NCBI GenBank assembly: GCA_002794775.1 | Contig: NBAY01000044.1 | Coordinates: 186,001 to 250,000, forward strand | Direction of reading: 5' to 3' | DNA: 64,000 nt | DNA from: Porodaedalea pini | Lineage: Eukaryota; Basidiomycota; Agaricomycetes; Hymenochaetales; Hymenochaetaceae | Part shown: positions 11,286 to 22,880 of the stretch, piece after piece | Layout: each line of letters begins with the position of its first letter | How positions within the stretch are numbered: the stretch's first letter is position 1 | Translations under genes and position numbers: made by a program | The notes under the pieces: model-generated | The model's input: the letters and a program-made list of their open reading frames with translations, nothing else | Database searches by the model: none | Told to the model about the DNA's origin: nothing

Positions 11286-12119
11286 ATGCTCTCCTCTCAT
11301 ATGGCACACTGGCATCCCAAGAGCGCCCCTGATCTTGCAGTAGACGTCCCTTTCGCGCAACGCGCCGCAAGCGAGGCCAGCAACAAGAAAGTGTACGATA
11401 AACTCAGGTCTCCGTCGATGGCGTCGACAGAAGAGCTGTTCCAGTTTGCGAAGATCCCGCTTGGCGACTTCGAGGGCTGCCTGGCGTTCGTGGAGGAGCA
11501 CACGGCGCTCGACTATCGCACAAGCGCGGAGAAGATGCTGTGGCAAACGTACAAGACCTTCGAGAGGCTCCTCAAGCGTGACTTTGAAGACAGACATATC
11601 CAGCTTGTGCAAGACTTTGCGAACCAATGCGTGCAGCAGTACGTACTCCTTGACTATGGTGCGGACTGTGGATATGAGAGACTTAGGAAATATCTGCACA
11701 AGTGAGAGATTCTTTCCGCGGCGTACCTTGCGTTAACTTACGCCACTTCCTTCCCTGAACCAGTTTGGTCTTGACGTCAGAATGGTACAGGACCGATTAT
11801 CTGACCAGTGATGATTGAGTTTTGCCGCCACCAGCGAGACTAGAATTCATCCAAAGGTGAGTACGCGATACCATGTAAAATATTGTGCAATACACATACT
11901 GCGCGTAGACCAGTCCCAGGACACTTGGAAAAATTGAAATGGTTCTGCCTCTTGTACGACCACCTGTACGAAAAGATAGAGCAAGAAACACGCCACAAGA
12001 TGGAGAAAACACTGCTCGACAAGTTTCAGACTCGGCTAGAAAATGTCCAGGCACGCTTATCCCGAGGAGCAAATACGACTTTGAATTCACCGGACGTTGA
12101 TATCGGCAGGGCAATATGA
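11286..12119 (+). CDS. uncharacterised protein, helical C-terminus, introns uncertain
   Basis: I do not recognise this protein. The first exon (11286-11700) encodes a clean helical region from EELFQFAKIPLGDFEGC to GYERLRKYLH. An intron with GTGAGA at 11701 and CAG near 11762 keeps a frame reading LVLTSEWYRTDYL. A further exon (about 11909-12119) encodes an amphipathic helix (KLKWFCLLYDHLYEKIEQE, then KMEKTLLDKFQTRLENVQ) and ends at 12117-12119. Joining the two in phase needs a 36-nt intron (11808-11843), a 13-nt exon (11844-11856) and a 52-nt intron; the first is unusually short, so the model is tentative. The alternative is that the first part ends at about 11817 and the helix belongs to another transcript. 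The start may lie further upstream. Confidence 0.5.
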
Positions 12120-12120
12120 C

Positions 12121-12138
12121 TTCTCTCTCTCTCTCTTT
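12121..12138 (+). repeat. CT microsatellite
   Basis: Short (TC)n tract directly after the preceding stop codon, in its presumed 3' UTR. Confidence 0.6.
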
Positions 12139-12256
12139 TAGGCTTCTCGCATGTGTATTATACATTGATGGGACTTGTACTGGATGTTATATACCACCAC
12201 GGATCAGCGAATGTATCTCAATAGAATGTACGAGCTAGACTCACCGATACTGCCAC

Positions 12257-12694
12257 TCACGACAACTCCCCTTTGCTAGCCAAGTATGCAGCTCCTGAGT
12301 CTGCCCATACTTCATATATCTTCACCTTCAGCCGTTCGTCGAATTCGAGGCTGTACGTGAACACCTCATCCCAGCTGTTTCCCGTGCTCTTCCACGTAAA
12401 TTTGGCCTGTCCTTTCACGGACACCTTCAGCGTCTCCGCATCGGCAATATATTCGGAGAAACGCATGCCGTCGTAGGACAGCAGGCTGGCAATGATGTTG
12501 AAATACTCTTTTGCCCCATCAGGCCCAGTAAACCGACGGCCTAGAAAGGGAGCTAATTGTTGTAGGCCGTGCTCGACGCAGACCGTGTCTTTTGAAGCAA
12601 AATGTAACAATATATCGTCTAGCGGCTGTTGGCCTGCGAAAGCATCACAGAAAGCGCGTGCAGCATTCAATAGTTCTGCATGTTGAGTAGGCAT
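12257..12694 (-). CDS. NTF2-like / SnoaL-fold small protein
   Basis: Intronless frame of 145 residues. The N-terminal helix (HAELLNAARAFCDAFAGQQP), LDDILLHFASKD, a loop with GPDGAKEYFNIIASLLSYDG, and alternating beta strands ending in EFDERLKVKIYEVWADSGAA are the usual layout of the cone-shaped NTF2-like fold. Such proteins are small-molecule binding or isomerase/cyclase-type enzymes, or stand-alone domains of unknown role; no catalytic residues can be pinned down here. The start at 12694 is divergent from the gene starting at 12899, with about 204 bp between, so a shared promoter is likely. Confidence 0.75.
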   Translation of the reverse strand: MPTQHAELLNAARAFCDAFAGQQPLDDILLHFASKDTVCVEHGLQQLAPFLGRRFTGPDGAKEYFNIIASLLSYDGMRFSEYIADAETLKVSVKGQAKFTWKSTGNSWDEVFTYSLEFDERLKVKIYEVWADSGAAYLASKGELS

Positions 12695-12898
12695 TATTTA
12701 GATGAAGTTGGAGGAAATGAAGAAAGGTCGCAGGGTTGGAAGTTGAAACGGCCGTATTTGGACCATGCCGCGCGCGACCTCCACGCCCCTTTCGCCTTTG
12801 ACTTCTACCACCACCGTCCAGTCGGCGTCGTTGACGACGCTCTTTCTTTTCGTTTTCGACGTCTTGATGGGCGTCGACTGGCCGTTAATTCTCTTCAA

Positions 12899-15800
12899 AT
12901 GACATCTCGCCCTGCCCTTGCCACTAGACACAGGCGTCCGCTCTCTGCTATATTTCTCGGAAACCCTGCTCAACTTCCAGACCTTCCAGAACCTCCGAGC
13001 ACCGCGAGCAGCCCAGGATCATCTGGACTGCCCTCGCCTCCCGCATCGAACTCGACAGGTAGTGGCAGCAACGGCGGCGACTTAAGCACGGAGAGCGTGC
13101 GTATCCCAGTGTCACTCATGAACAATGGGGATGGTCCTCGGAACATAAGCAGGTCTCCCAGTGACGACGACGATGATGGAAATGACGAGGACCATACGGC
13201 GAGGTTATCGGGCGGCCCTCGCTCGAATGCGCGCTCGAACGAGTCTGCTTTGCAGCGCGTCAAAAGCTTAACCCAGCGTAACCGCGTGGTATGCATTCTC
13301 CTCCGGTCACTCTGTATGCTCTCTAACGTATATTTACTCAGGTTCTGAACAAACTGGCTTCAATATCTTCTGGCTCCAGACTCTCGACTCCGTCTCCAAC
13401 ATCTATAGTCCGCCGTTCCCCTGCGCCGTCCTCGTCCAACACTGCGAGCTCTTCCTCACGTTTAACGAGAAGACGCTCAGAATCTATCTCGCGGGCATCT
13501 GGCTCAGAGACAGAGCGCGAAACTGTGAACAACGCGGCGTCAGATTCTGAAGGCCTCTCTGAAACACCCACATCAACTACCGGAATCCATTTTCGAAGCG
13601 CCAGCTTAAGAGAGCATCGTACGTTTGCTCCTATCGAGTCCAACCAGGTTTTTTCGGAACGTCCATCGCGAGAAAGATCAGTTGGGCCAGGAGATGCGTA
13701 TAAGCAGCGTCCCCGTCCTGAAAGTCGTGCCGATGACATTGAAGCGGCAGCGCTTGCTGCAGTCGCTCAATCTCGACGGGAAAGTCCTGTAGAAGTGAGG
13801 CGCAGGCAACCATTACCTCGTGAATTCCTTGGCGGCGATGTAAGCTTTCCCTCTTCAGCTAGAAAAAACATTGATTTGTTTTCTATTTTCTATCTTTAGT
13901 CGCTGGTGCAGCCTCCTCAAACCCCTCGTCGCGAACGGACCGCTTCAGGCACATACTCGGCCCATGAATCGCCATCGTCGTCTCGAGCAACGCTACACGA
14001 CTCTCCGATGTCTCCCAGGACTAAATCCCAACGCTATTCTACTGTGCGAGATATAACGCGAAAACATCAGACCCGATGGTTATCGCAGGATATGTCTCCC
14101 CTGAAGAACGGGTCGGACGAGGACGCACCATCCCCATCGCGTCGTGGCATCAACGGTGATAGTCCACGACGGAATTTTGTGGGAGAGTCTCTGCGTGCAG
14201 CGGGCCTGGTCCGACTACGGGAGGAGGGCGATGATGTCTTTGGCGGTGCCGATGCGGGCAGGCGACTTCGTATAAGCAGCGAAGTTGGCGCACGGCCTTC
14301 AGCAAGTCGGTTGGAGGCATCTTCAAGGCCTGGTACCAGATTCAGCGAGCGTCCGACTGCGGCCGATAACGAGCGTTACGTCGAGCCTCGCACACCAGCG
14401 AACCCAGCGTACATGCTTGCACAGCGAAACGCGCAGACTACCAAAGTTGATCGGCCGTCGACATCCATGGCAGCGTACCGTGAGGAACCGCACACTGCGC
14501 CGCCCGCACTCCGCTCGTACAAGTCCGCTTATCCGATCCCCGAGCCGGAGCGGCAAGCCGGTGAACTGCCTTCGCGCCCGTCATCCCAAGCGCGCAACTA
14601 TGCCATCTCATCGACTGCTGCGAATGAGCGTAGCGGCTCGTCCACAAGGGTCAGACGCTCAACTGCGAGTCCGCTGAACCTCGCTTCTGCGGCTGCAGGA
14701 GACGGAGCACCGGAGCACACACGCCTCATGCTTGAATCATTAGGCATGTTTGAATCTCAATTGTCACGGCTGCCCTCGTTAGGCAGCACAACGACAGTGA
14801 CAATCCCCGAGCTGTTTCGTTCAGCGCAGAACATCGTCCATGCTGCTGATGCGCTTAGCAACATGCTTCGAAGAGGTACTGCGCACGCTCTGGAGGAGCA
14901 AATTGATGCCGAAGTGGGCGAGGATGGCCGATCAATCGATCTCGTGAGTCTTTGGCGAAACGTCGGGGCAGAGTATAGGAGAGTGTGCGTGTCAGCGACG
15001 AACTCGTGAGAACGATGACGTCCTTCCTTCTTGGCGTCGGCAAGGTTTTGCGCGAATCGACAGCGGAGAGCTTGCATAATCGGACGATATCCCTTGACGA
15101 TAGCGTGTTGCGGCGGCAGACTCCAGATGTTGCGCCGAGCGGCGACGGCAGTCGCAAGTCGGAGAGCAGCAGAATGTCATCCGAAGGGAATCGCAGTAGC
15201 TTGGATGGGAAGGGTCGGTGGAATACCTCTTCTGGTGAAATGGGACGGACAACGACTTCGTTCACGTCGTTGCATAGCGCGTCTTCGGTGGCCTCTTTGC
15301 GCCCTTCAGCGCTTGTGAGGGCACTTGCTGATGGCGAGCTGGTAATCAGACCATCGGAGTCTATCAGCGAAGGCGAAGTGACATCTCGGAAGCTTGCTAG
15401 ACTGTCGTTAACCACCATCCCACGTCATTTGGAGTCTCCTCACGACCTACGCGACTCTAAGGCACGCCCTACGCAGACGTCCAACGCGGGTGATCATTTG
15501 GAGGAGCCCGTTGATTCACCCTCGGCCGCCGCCACTGCCCGGCATCAAGGCACGCTTCCCCGCCGTTCGAATACTGTCGCCGTCCCTCCCCCTCTCCCGA
15601 CGCTCGTGTCTGAGTCTCTTCTTTCTCGTCGGTCTACAGAAAAAGCCGCCACTGTGAGCCGGCGCCCAAAAACTACTAACTCAGCTGCTCGCGCGCCGAC
15701 TTCAATCTTTCCGACGCTCTCTAGCACGGGCGAGCCAACGACTGCTGTCAATACTTTACAGGCGTCACCTGAACGGCCTAGGCACGCTCCCGCTGCGTCT

Positions 15801-16061
15801 ATATCTCGCACATTCTCACGGACGGGCGGTGCAGCGGTAGCGGGCCTGCAGCAGCACATGGAACGCGATGGTCGGAAGCGCACCGTCTCGGCGAGTTCCG
15901 CGGCAGAGTCTGAGGCCCGTCAGACTCGTAATGGCTCAAGTGCCGAGCGAGTCGAGTCCCGCCCGCGGGCTTCGTTAGACAGTAACAACGGCGGGACCTT
16001 TTCAACGCGAGCCGCTCGTGATCGGAGAGGCACAGTGACAAGTCTGTTCTCTAGATCTTAA
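12899..16061 (+). CDS. long Ser/Arg/Pro-rich disordered protein
   Basis: About 1,000 residues, mostly low complexity (Ser, Arg, Pro, Thr, with an acidic DDDDDGNDED patch) and few hydrophobic stretches. Introns at 13289-13341 and 13840-13899 keep phase. Two short ordered stretches stand out: MLESLGMFESQLSRLPSLG near 14.73-14.79 kb, leading to a helix around SAQNIVHAADALSNMLRRG, and VSDELVRTMTSFLLGVGKVL just after 14.98 kb. Between them the reading frame changes by two bases, explained either by a 35-nt intron (14944-14978, GTGAGT...TAG) or by a GT-dinucleotide indel. I recognise no domain; a scaffold or cytoskeletal/cell-polarity role would be speculation. Start chosen at 12899 because the longer in-frame extension overlaps the divergent NTF2-like gene. 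Confidence 0.7.
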
Positions 16062-17785
16062 ACTTATTCTTTGCGTAATTATCCGTGAGTGAACGTGCTT
16101 CGATTGTTCATGTTAAAGTTTCCTGAGTCTCCTCTAGGAATTGAGGCAGCTTTATTACTCTTGAAGGTTTATTCTATTCTGGTGAGCGCGTTAGGTGCGA
16201 TCCGGTCCTCATCACACACCCTCTCCCCCTTCCTCAAACTCAAGCAAGGACTGTCAAGTGCCTCAATCATGTTCTCTTTCTCAGTCTCTTCCCCCCTCGT
16301 CTCAGTTTACTCTGGGCTGCAGCTCCGTTCCCGATTCTGATCTTGTCTCTGCATACCTGTCTGTGTCTTTTTTTGCGTCTTTATATCCACCGAGAATGGC
16401 TGCGTGTTCGGTTGTTTCCCTCCCTTCTTTTGTCCCGTCCCCTTCTTTCTCCATTCTCTTTCTTTTGAAAGTGTCCCGTCTATGTGCCAGTAGTATGTTA
16501 TGGGCTATGCATGACTATGTATATGTTCCTGTTCCGTTGTGCGACTGCAGAATGTATCATTCGCAAGACTTCTGAGTGTGCGTAATGTAACAGAATGAAA
16601 TTTCTACGTTTCAAGGATGATGGTCTATAAGCGGAGAAGCGATCGTGGTTAGTCTTTTCGCGGGAGGGAAGGGGGGTTGGGTAAATGACACAGTAAGAGG
16701 AGGGCTGGCGATGGTGGAACCACCACGAAAAAAGTCTGATGATCCCATCGATTCAGTTTTCAGTCGCGGACATGTATACATCGTATATACATCCACTCCT
16801 TTTGCGCATCTTTTCGTGAGTGCGACGTACAGTAGCTGGACATCATGCGCCATGCGCGAATGGCATTCCTACATTGAAAGCCAGTCCATCGATGATCGCC
16901 GAAAATAGCCTTGACGACTCGCTTCACAGGATTCGTCGCAGATAAGAACATACGATCGTTATTTGAGCACCCTTTCCTTAACCTGGAGATTGGCTCACCA
17001 CGTTAAGTAAGAAGATCGTGAGGGTCTTTTCCTTAAGTGCGATCTTAGCTCCTTGCTTAATAGCTGAAGCGAAATGAGACCCCGACGCGCACCTCGCATG
17101 ATACATCCTTCGAGACCTCCTGCAAGTTTTGGGGGGTCATGACCAATGGCTCAAGCTCTTTCTTGGACTACTGCATCGTAGCAATTGGCTCCTCGCAATA
17201 TCGTACCAAGATCTTCTGCACAGCTCTGTCGAGACGCCATACAACTTCTTAATGGTACTCGAGGGGTGTTACACCTGGCTGATAAGTCAGTGACCCGTCC
17301 TCTCGGTAAACGTCGAAAAATAATACCAACTGTCGATGCAGTACCTGCAGAGGCGGGGTTCTTGAGCCCGGCGATGGACAAGACATGCCTAAAGACATCA
17401 AGTCTCTCCTCCCTCAGTGAAGACGCGCTGGGATAACACACACAGTACTGATACCATTGACGACCTCCTCAATCGGGGACTGTTTCATTGCAGTACAGGG
17501 GAAAAAAGATAATACACCGGTAAGCGAGAATCAAGCTTGGATTTCATGTCGCTGTGAACATACCTTCCGTCAGTTACTCCCCCATCACTCTCCTGATACT
17601 GACGACCTCTGCTACTTACTACCGATCCAAGCGCTGCTGAAATCATGTACATGATGTAGCACGGTGAAAGGCGGCCTCCGAACGGAAATGCCTTGCCATC
17701 CTTTTCGGGCATGGACGAGTAACGCGTATAAATGAACGTGACATCCATCAATCTTTCACTTTGCGCGACTACAGCAAGCAGCTCT
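16062..17785. other. intergenic, no convincing gene
   Basis: Pyrimidine-rich 3' flank (16.2-16.5 kb) followed by about 1.2 kb without recognisable coding sequence. Short frames on both strands around 17.15-17.65 kb match no family I know and show no clear splice structure. It probably holds the promoter of the following transcription factor gene. Confidence 0.4.
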
Positions 17786-20338
17786 ATGTCGTTTGCGGAC
17801 GGCCCTACCTCGGTTGCCGGCTTAGTCGATGTTCCAAAGAAGAAAACGCGTCGCAGGCTACGTGTGAGCTGTGTCGAGTGCACGCGTCGTCGCCAGGTCA
17901 GTGCAATCTCTGCTACGCGCTGTACGGGATTATTGATATTTCGCGGTTCGGAAGAAATGCGACAGACAGCAGCCGTGCTCACTTTGCAAGACGCGGGGTG
18001 TCGAACATCTGTGTAGATGGGAAACCGAGCCGTTTGCGCGTCCACCACCAGCTCGCCCGCCCGGGAGAGTGAGAATGAGGAAAGACAATCCATCGGATTT
18101 GATCATGTCCTGGCAGATAAACAGCGCGTCATCGTCGGCCTTTTCACAGTATAGTCCAGCTGATCGTTTGCCTCCGCCCTGGCACAGTGCTATCGCTTCC
18201 CCATCGTCTCTGTCGTCGCAGCCTGGTTCTTCCTCTCGGACCTCGCTAAGTCCGTTTGAGTCTCATAATGAAGGACTCAAAGAGGCGGCTTTGGCTTTGG
18301 CGCGTATGCAGCTCACCGAAGAGGTTTGTGATCTGATCTGTTCCCGTTTATTTTTACTTCTAAAACTGTTACAGGATCATCATTTGGGCGAAGGCTCCCT
18401 CGTATGTGCACTTCAAGAGGTGAGTCTCAACACACTTTGACCAGGAAAATATACTAACCCTCTCTCTTCCAGCTTACTGATTCGATAACTCCTGCAAGCC
18501 CCGAACACCCCTTAGCCGGGCGCCTGCCGTCTTCTATCATCTCCCGCTCCTCCCAACCGTTTGTGCCCAGGTTGCCCAACAAGGCGTGAGCACTGTATAT
18601 GGTCTGATGACCTGTCGTGAATACTGAACCATGTAATCCCCGGCTAGACACTGTGAGGCGCTCCTCATGAGCTTCCTTGAGCACGTGAACTGGTCTCTCG
18701 GAGTACCGCAGACCGTTCTTTTCTCCGTACATGAGGCGATGTGGGCAGAGATCCGTGCTGACCCGACGAGCTTAGAAAGTTATAATCCCAACTGGCTGTC
18801 CCTGCTCTTTTCAATGTTTGCCTCCTCACAGGCTTGTTCGACTGAGGAGGAGAGTAGGGACTACTTCAGCCAGGCTTTAGCGGCCAGAAAAATAGAGGAA
18901 GATAGACATTCTTCTCTGGACTATCATCCGCCGACTAACGATAACAGAGGCGCGGTCTATTCATGTCTCGCGGCATCGTTTCTTGCGAGGTATCTACAGG
19001 ATAGAGGTCGAGTGACGGAGGTTAATGAGATATTAACTGGATGATAGCTTTGCTTACACCGACTTACGCGCTCATTTTGCAGGCCTGGAGAATGATTGGC
19101 AGTGGCTTGCGGGATGCCCAGAATGCAGGACTGCAGCGCTATTTGGCTCCTGGGAAATCAAAACATTTGACAACTGATGAACGCACGTTCATGCTGGTGA
19201 CTTGGCATTTGTGCGTTGAGTTCGACAGGTCAGTCAGCGCAGCAAAGGGAACCAGATTTTGCGTTAATGGGTTTTTACTAGGTTCTTATCTCTTTTCCTC
19301 GGAAGACCCACGATTATCCGGTCCCGAGATGGCAATGTACAACCCCCATCAGCGCGCTCGGAAGTCCTTGCTCCGGACGGAAGCACTAACACCGCCTTGC
19401 TCTTCCAATACTATTTCATCGCACTGACTGGAACCGTTAGCGACGCCAAAGAGAGGGTGAGCTTGAAGTTTGTCATTCATGAACTAAAGCGCCGAACTTT
19501 TCCACAGTTCTTAAGTGTACATCCGGACCTCGAGGATGGCCATGCATATTTCGACATCAGAATGGCTGAATGGCTAGAGAGCCTTCCTTCTTTTTTTGCA
19601 TGGAAGCAACCTCCCGACACGTCATATGACTACCTCTATCCCAAGCTGTATCTGCAGCGCCTGACGCTCAGAGCGTACTATTCCTGTTCCTGCTTGTTGT
19701 TCCACCGGGCGCTCGCGTACACGCGGCCAGCACATTTCTCGCCGGTCGGCTATGGCGTGCAGCAGCCTTGGGACCAGAGTCAGCTTGCTCAGTACGCCAT
19801 CAACGTGCTGCACGCACAGGGCGAGCTGCTCCTTAACCAATGGTGGGATCGTCAGGTCCCTTTCGACATCAGCATGTACATGTTCGAGGCCGCGGTCACG
19901 CTGGGCGTTACGCTGTTGCGCGACCTCAACAACGCGCGTGCGGAGGAATGGCGCCGCGAACTCGCGGGCGCGATCGAGGTGTTCGAGAACATGCGCGCGA
20001 GGGACTTTGGGAAGATCGTCGCGCAGGCGATACGAGTTCTTCACGTTCTGCAGGATCTGTGCTATGATTCAAAGGCGAAGGCCATTTCCGCTGATCCTGC
20101 CATGCAGGAGGAAGTGAAGGTTTTCTTTCCGACGGAGAACTATGACAACTCAGTCATGTCGGCTACATCATCGAACTCGTTTGATGGTGTCTGGATCCAA
20201 CAAGGCATGCATAATACTGCTCCCGTACCCAATTATCCATCTGAAGGGGCACATCTTACTACTACCTATCCCGACTGGGCGACCACCAGCATGACAATGC
20301 CGAACGTCGGTCCTGACTCTAATACTCAGTACATATAG
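17786..20338 (+). CDS. Zn2Cys6 fungal transcription factor
   Basis: The binuclear cluster is split by an intron at 17897-17954. Joined, it reads C-x2-C-x6-C-x5-C-x2-C-x8-C (SCVECTRRRQKCDRQQPC followed by SLCKTRGVEHLC), preceded by a basic KKKTRRRLR. A Ser-rich linker follows, then the regulatory middle region typical of this class (FLEHVNWSLGVPQTVLFSVH, MLVTWHLCVEFDR, and an extended helical part to about 20.1 kb). At least six short introns interrupt the gene (for example near 18.33, 18.42, 18.6 and 19.05 kb). The last residues are Ser/Thr/Asn-rich, possibly an activation tail. It should bind DNA as a dimer; target genes cannot be inferred, and the neighbours show no obvious pathway. Start at 17786 is one of two close in-frame Met codons. 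Confidence 0.88.
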
Positions 20339-20703
20339 CTATCTGTTTTGCTCTGTTTTCGCATTTGCTTTCGTTTGCACATTGGATGTACAGTATCTTG
20401 ACCTAAACACTACACTATATTGTAACATAGACAATAGACATAGCCGTGATCCTGCAACCGCTAGCTATCGCGTCAATAATTACACATGTTCTTCAGATAA
20501 ACTCATAAAGTCCAGTGAGGAGGGAAGGCAGAGCCTGTGGGCAACATGCATCCTAAAACTCACAATCCCAAAACAAGTTAACACAAAATGAAGTCATAAC
20601 CAATAACCCTGTATCTGAAACGCATCTCCAAAACAGACACATAGTTAGCTGGAACCTATAACAATGAATTCTGAAATCGCACTCGCATTCGCAACTTCAA
20701 CTT
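20339..20703. other. short convergent intergenic spacer
   Basis: AT-rich 3' regions of the transcription factor (+) and the F-box gene (-). Nothing else seen. Confidence 0.5.
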
Positions 20704-22310
20704 CTCAGCCGACCATTGGTCCAGCATCTAGACGGCCTACTAATTCTTCCTTCACGATCGAGCAGAGCTCCTGCGAAACGTTCGTCTCGAGGCCTTCATC
20801 GAAGAGAGCGGCTGAAACGGCAGGTAGTCCGAAAATCTGATCCATGTCCACGTAGATCATCCGGTTTTCGTTCTCTTTCAGCAAACTTTCGATGATCTGG
20901 ACGAGGTTCGCCTTGCGCTGTTTGACGACCTCTTCTCGTTTACGACGTTCCCTTTCCGCCCGCCTTTGACAGATTATCTCGTTGAGCTTGGGGAGCAGTT
21001 TAAAGAACCCTTGTGCATAGGTAAGAGAAAAGAAAGAGACCCATTCGTTGATAGATTAGCGACGTACCTTCTTCGGTCGGCTTTACGGGCTGGTTCACAA
21101 GACTAACCCATTTCCAATCGATGTCGTCCCATGGAGAGATGAGGTCAAGGTTACTGAATCCCATCATGAGGAGCCGAGCGTGGATACTGCAGTATATAAA
21201 GCTGAGAAAACAAAATAACTTGACAGGCCAAGATAGTCACGCCACCTTTCTTTATGAATCGAGCACAGTCGGTTATTCTCTTGCTCCCTCCTATCCGCCT
21301 CGGCCTTTAACCAAGTGCACACTGTTCGGTCAAACTGGGCAGAGGCATCAGTACATCGGTGCGTTCCGCAAGAATCAACACGGTATACGACCTTCTCGTT
21401 CTCGTACATGAAGTCAAAACTGTCGTCGCTGATTTTCTTGCGCTCCTGCGCATTCGAACGACGGTATCTCTCCAACCCTGCTTTGACCGCGGGCTTGTAG
21501 TATGACCGATCATCCAGGAATTTGAGGGCCCCCTTCAGGCTTTCGCGAAAATCGGCTTCGGTCAGATTGATCCGAGTATATAGGTCTGAAGAAAAAGAGT
21601 CGGATAAGGATGTTGACAGAGCCATGCTGCACTTACATCCGTTCGCTGGCGCAAGCTCGTAGATCTTGATTCTCTGTGGTATATTTAATTCTTCACGTAT
21701 TGCATATCCCGGGAGAACACTCGAAAGACTATCAGGTTTTATTCGTTACAATCGACGGAGACCAAACCTAATTCGGAAGCAGTCGTCGCAAAGCCTCACT
21801 CTGAGCTTACAGCTCAAAATCATGATTTTCCTGTGCGGCGACACGCCGCAGTCCTAAGACCAGAAATGGTTAGTGTAAGGCAGAACAATGAGGAAAGATA
21901 GGCGCAGACCATGCAGAATTTATCGAAAAGAAAGGAAGCATATTGAGGCGAGCTGAGTTCCGGAGGACATTTCGGGACGCCCGCTGCTTCCTCCGCCGCC
22001 TTCCATATCGGCTGAGAGTTTTTGGACATGAGAGTCTGACGAAGTGCTCTTGTCGTTCTTGCTATGTGCAATAGATCTCGAGGAGTCAAGAAACGTGCGA
22101 CCTAAAGAAGGTTCAACCCTTCCGCGAAGCCAAAGATAGCGTTTCTCCCACCTCGACAAAAAGATCAATATGCAATGGTTCCGCGGACGATAACGGGGTT
22201 TCGTGCTCGGGCTCAGAGCCAGACATCAAGTCCGTAGATGCACAGAATTTTTGAAGCTGTTTCTCTGTTACCCACTTTCCAGGCGAGAAGTCCAACTCAG
22301 AGTCAGACAT
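20704..22310 (-). CDS. F-box domain protein, agaric type
   Basis: Predicted substrate receptor of an SCF ubiquitin ligase. The acidic N-terminus (MSDSELDFSPGKWVTEKQL) precedes the F-box region, where RDLLHIARTTRALRQTLMS follows the usual I-F/H-L-H-P motif. Next comes the signature of a large agaricomycete family: IWKAAEEAAGVPKCPPELSS, then QYASFLFDKFC and a Cys pair (MVCGVSP, then a CDDC-type segment). The C-terminal half is a long Lys/Arg/Glu-rich helix (RRAERERRKREEVVKQRKAN) and ends QELCSIVKEELVGRL-DAGPMVG at 20704. Introns lie near 22.1, 21.85, 21.65 and 21.05 kb. The family is strongly expanded in mushrooms, so substrate and ortholog cannot be named. Confidence 0.8.
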
Positions 22311-22880
22311 TTCTCTAGATTTCGTTGAGTTATGCAAGAATGACCACATTGGTTGTTGTCGTCCGCTGCAGGCCTGATCCTTTTGTGGTCGGTGCTTGTG
22401 TTGAGGATGTGAGTAGTATGTGAATGTGTGTCGGTGGCAGTGGTAGACAGGCAGTGAAACGCGCACTTGTATTCATCACGTGACCTCTGTGAATTGAACT
22501 CTCCGCTTTTTTGTTTTTCCCCTTTCATTAGTATTATTCTCCTCTTCCAAGAATATTATCAGAACCATGTTTATAAAACAGAAAGACGTAGGTTTCTAGT
22601 CTGAAATAAAAAATAAAATCAATTTGTGTATGTTAAAATGCTCGCGGCATGACACGCGTAGCGTGCGAACCGAGCCGCTTTCTATTTCAAGTAGAATAAG
22701 TCCTTGGAGACGTTGTTTCGCTCCTTACTCTAGATCTGCGCCAGGCGCATGTCATCGAGGATTCTCTACTGCCATCTCCTTCGACCACCGACTCATTGCG
22801 AGCTGTTCTCTGAGAATCGTACTAGTACTCCTCTCTCTTCCGAAGTAATTTGAGCGAGAAGCCGGCCGGGAACGCGAGCT
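22311..22880. other. divergent intergenic region
   Basis: About 570 bp between the starts of the F-box gene (-) and the secreted protein gene (+). AT-rich in the middle (22.50-22.63 kb). No gene or RNA recognised; presumed promoter region for both. Confidence 0.4.

Noticed and set aside
17151..17654. Short frames on both strands before the Zn2Cys6 gene
   Set aside because: Overlapping frames of similar length on both strands, none with recognisable motifs or splice sites giving a longer product.
20780..20860. Suspected frameshift near the C-terminus of the F-box gene
   Set aside because: Re-reading the bases (GAAGAGAGCGG) shows one continuous frame through ALFDEGLETNVSQELC to the stop at 20704.
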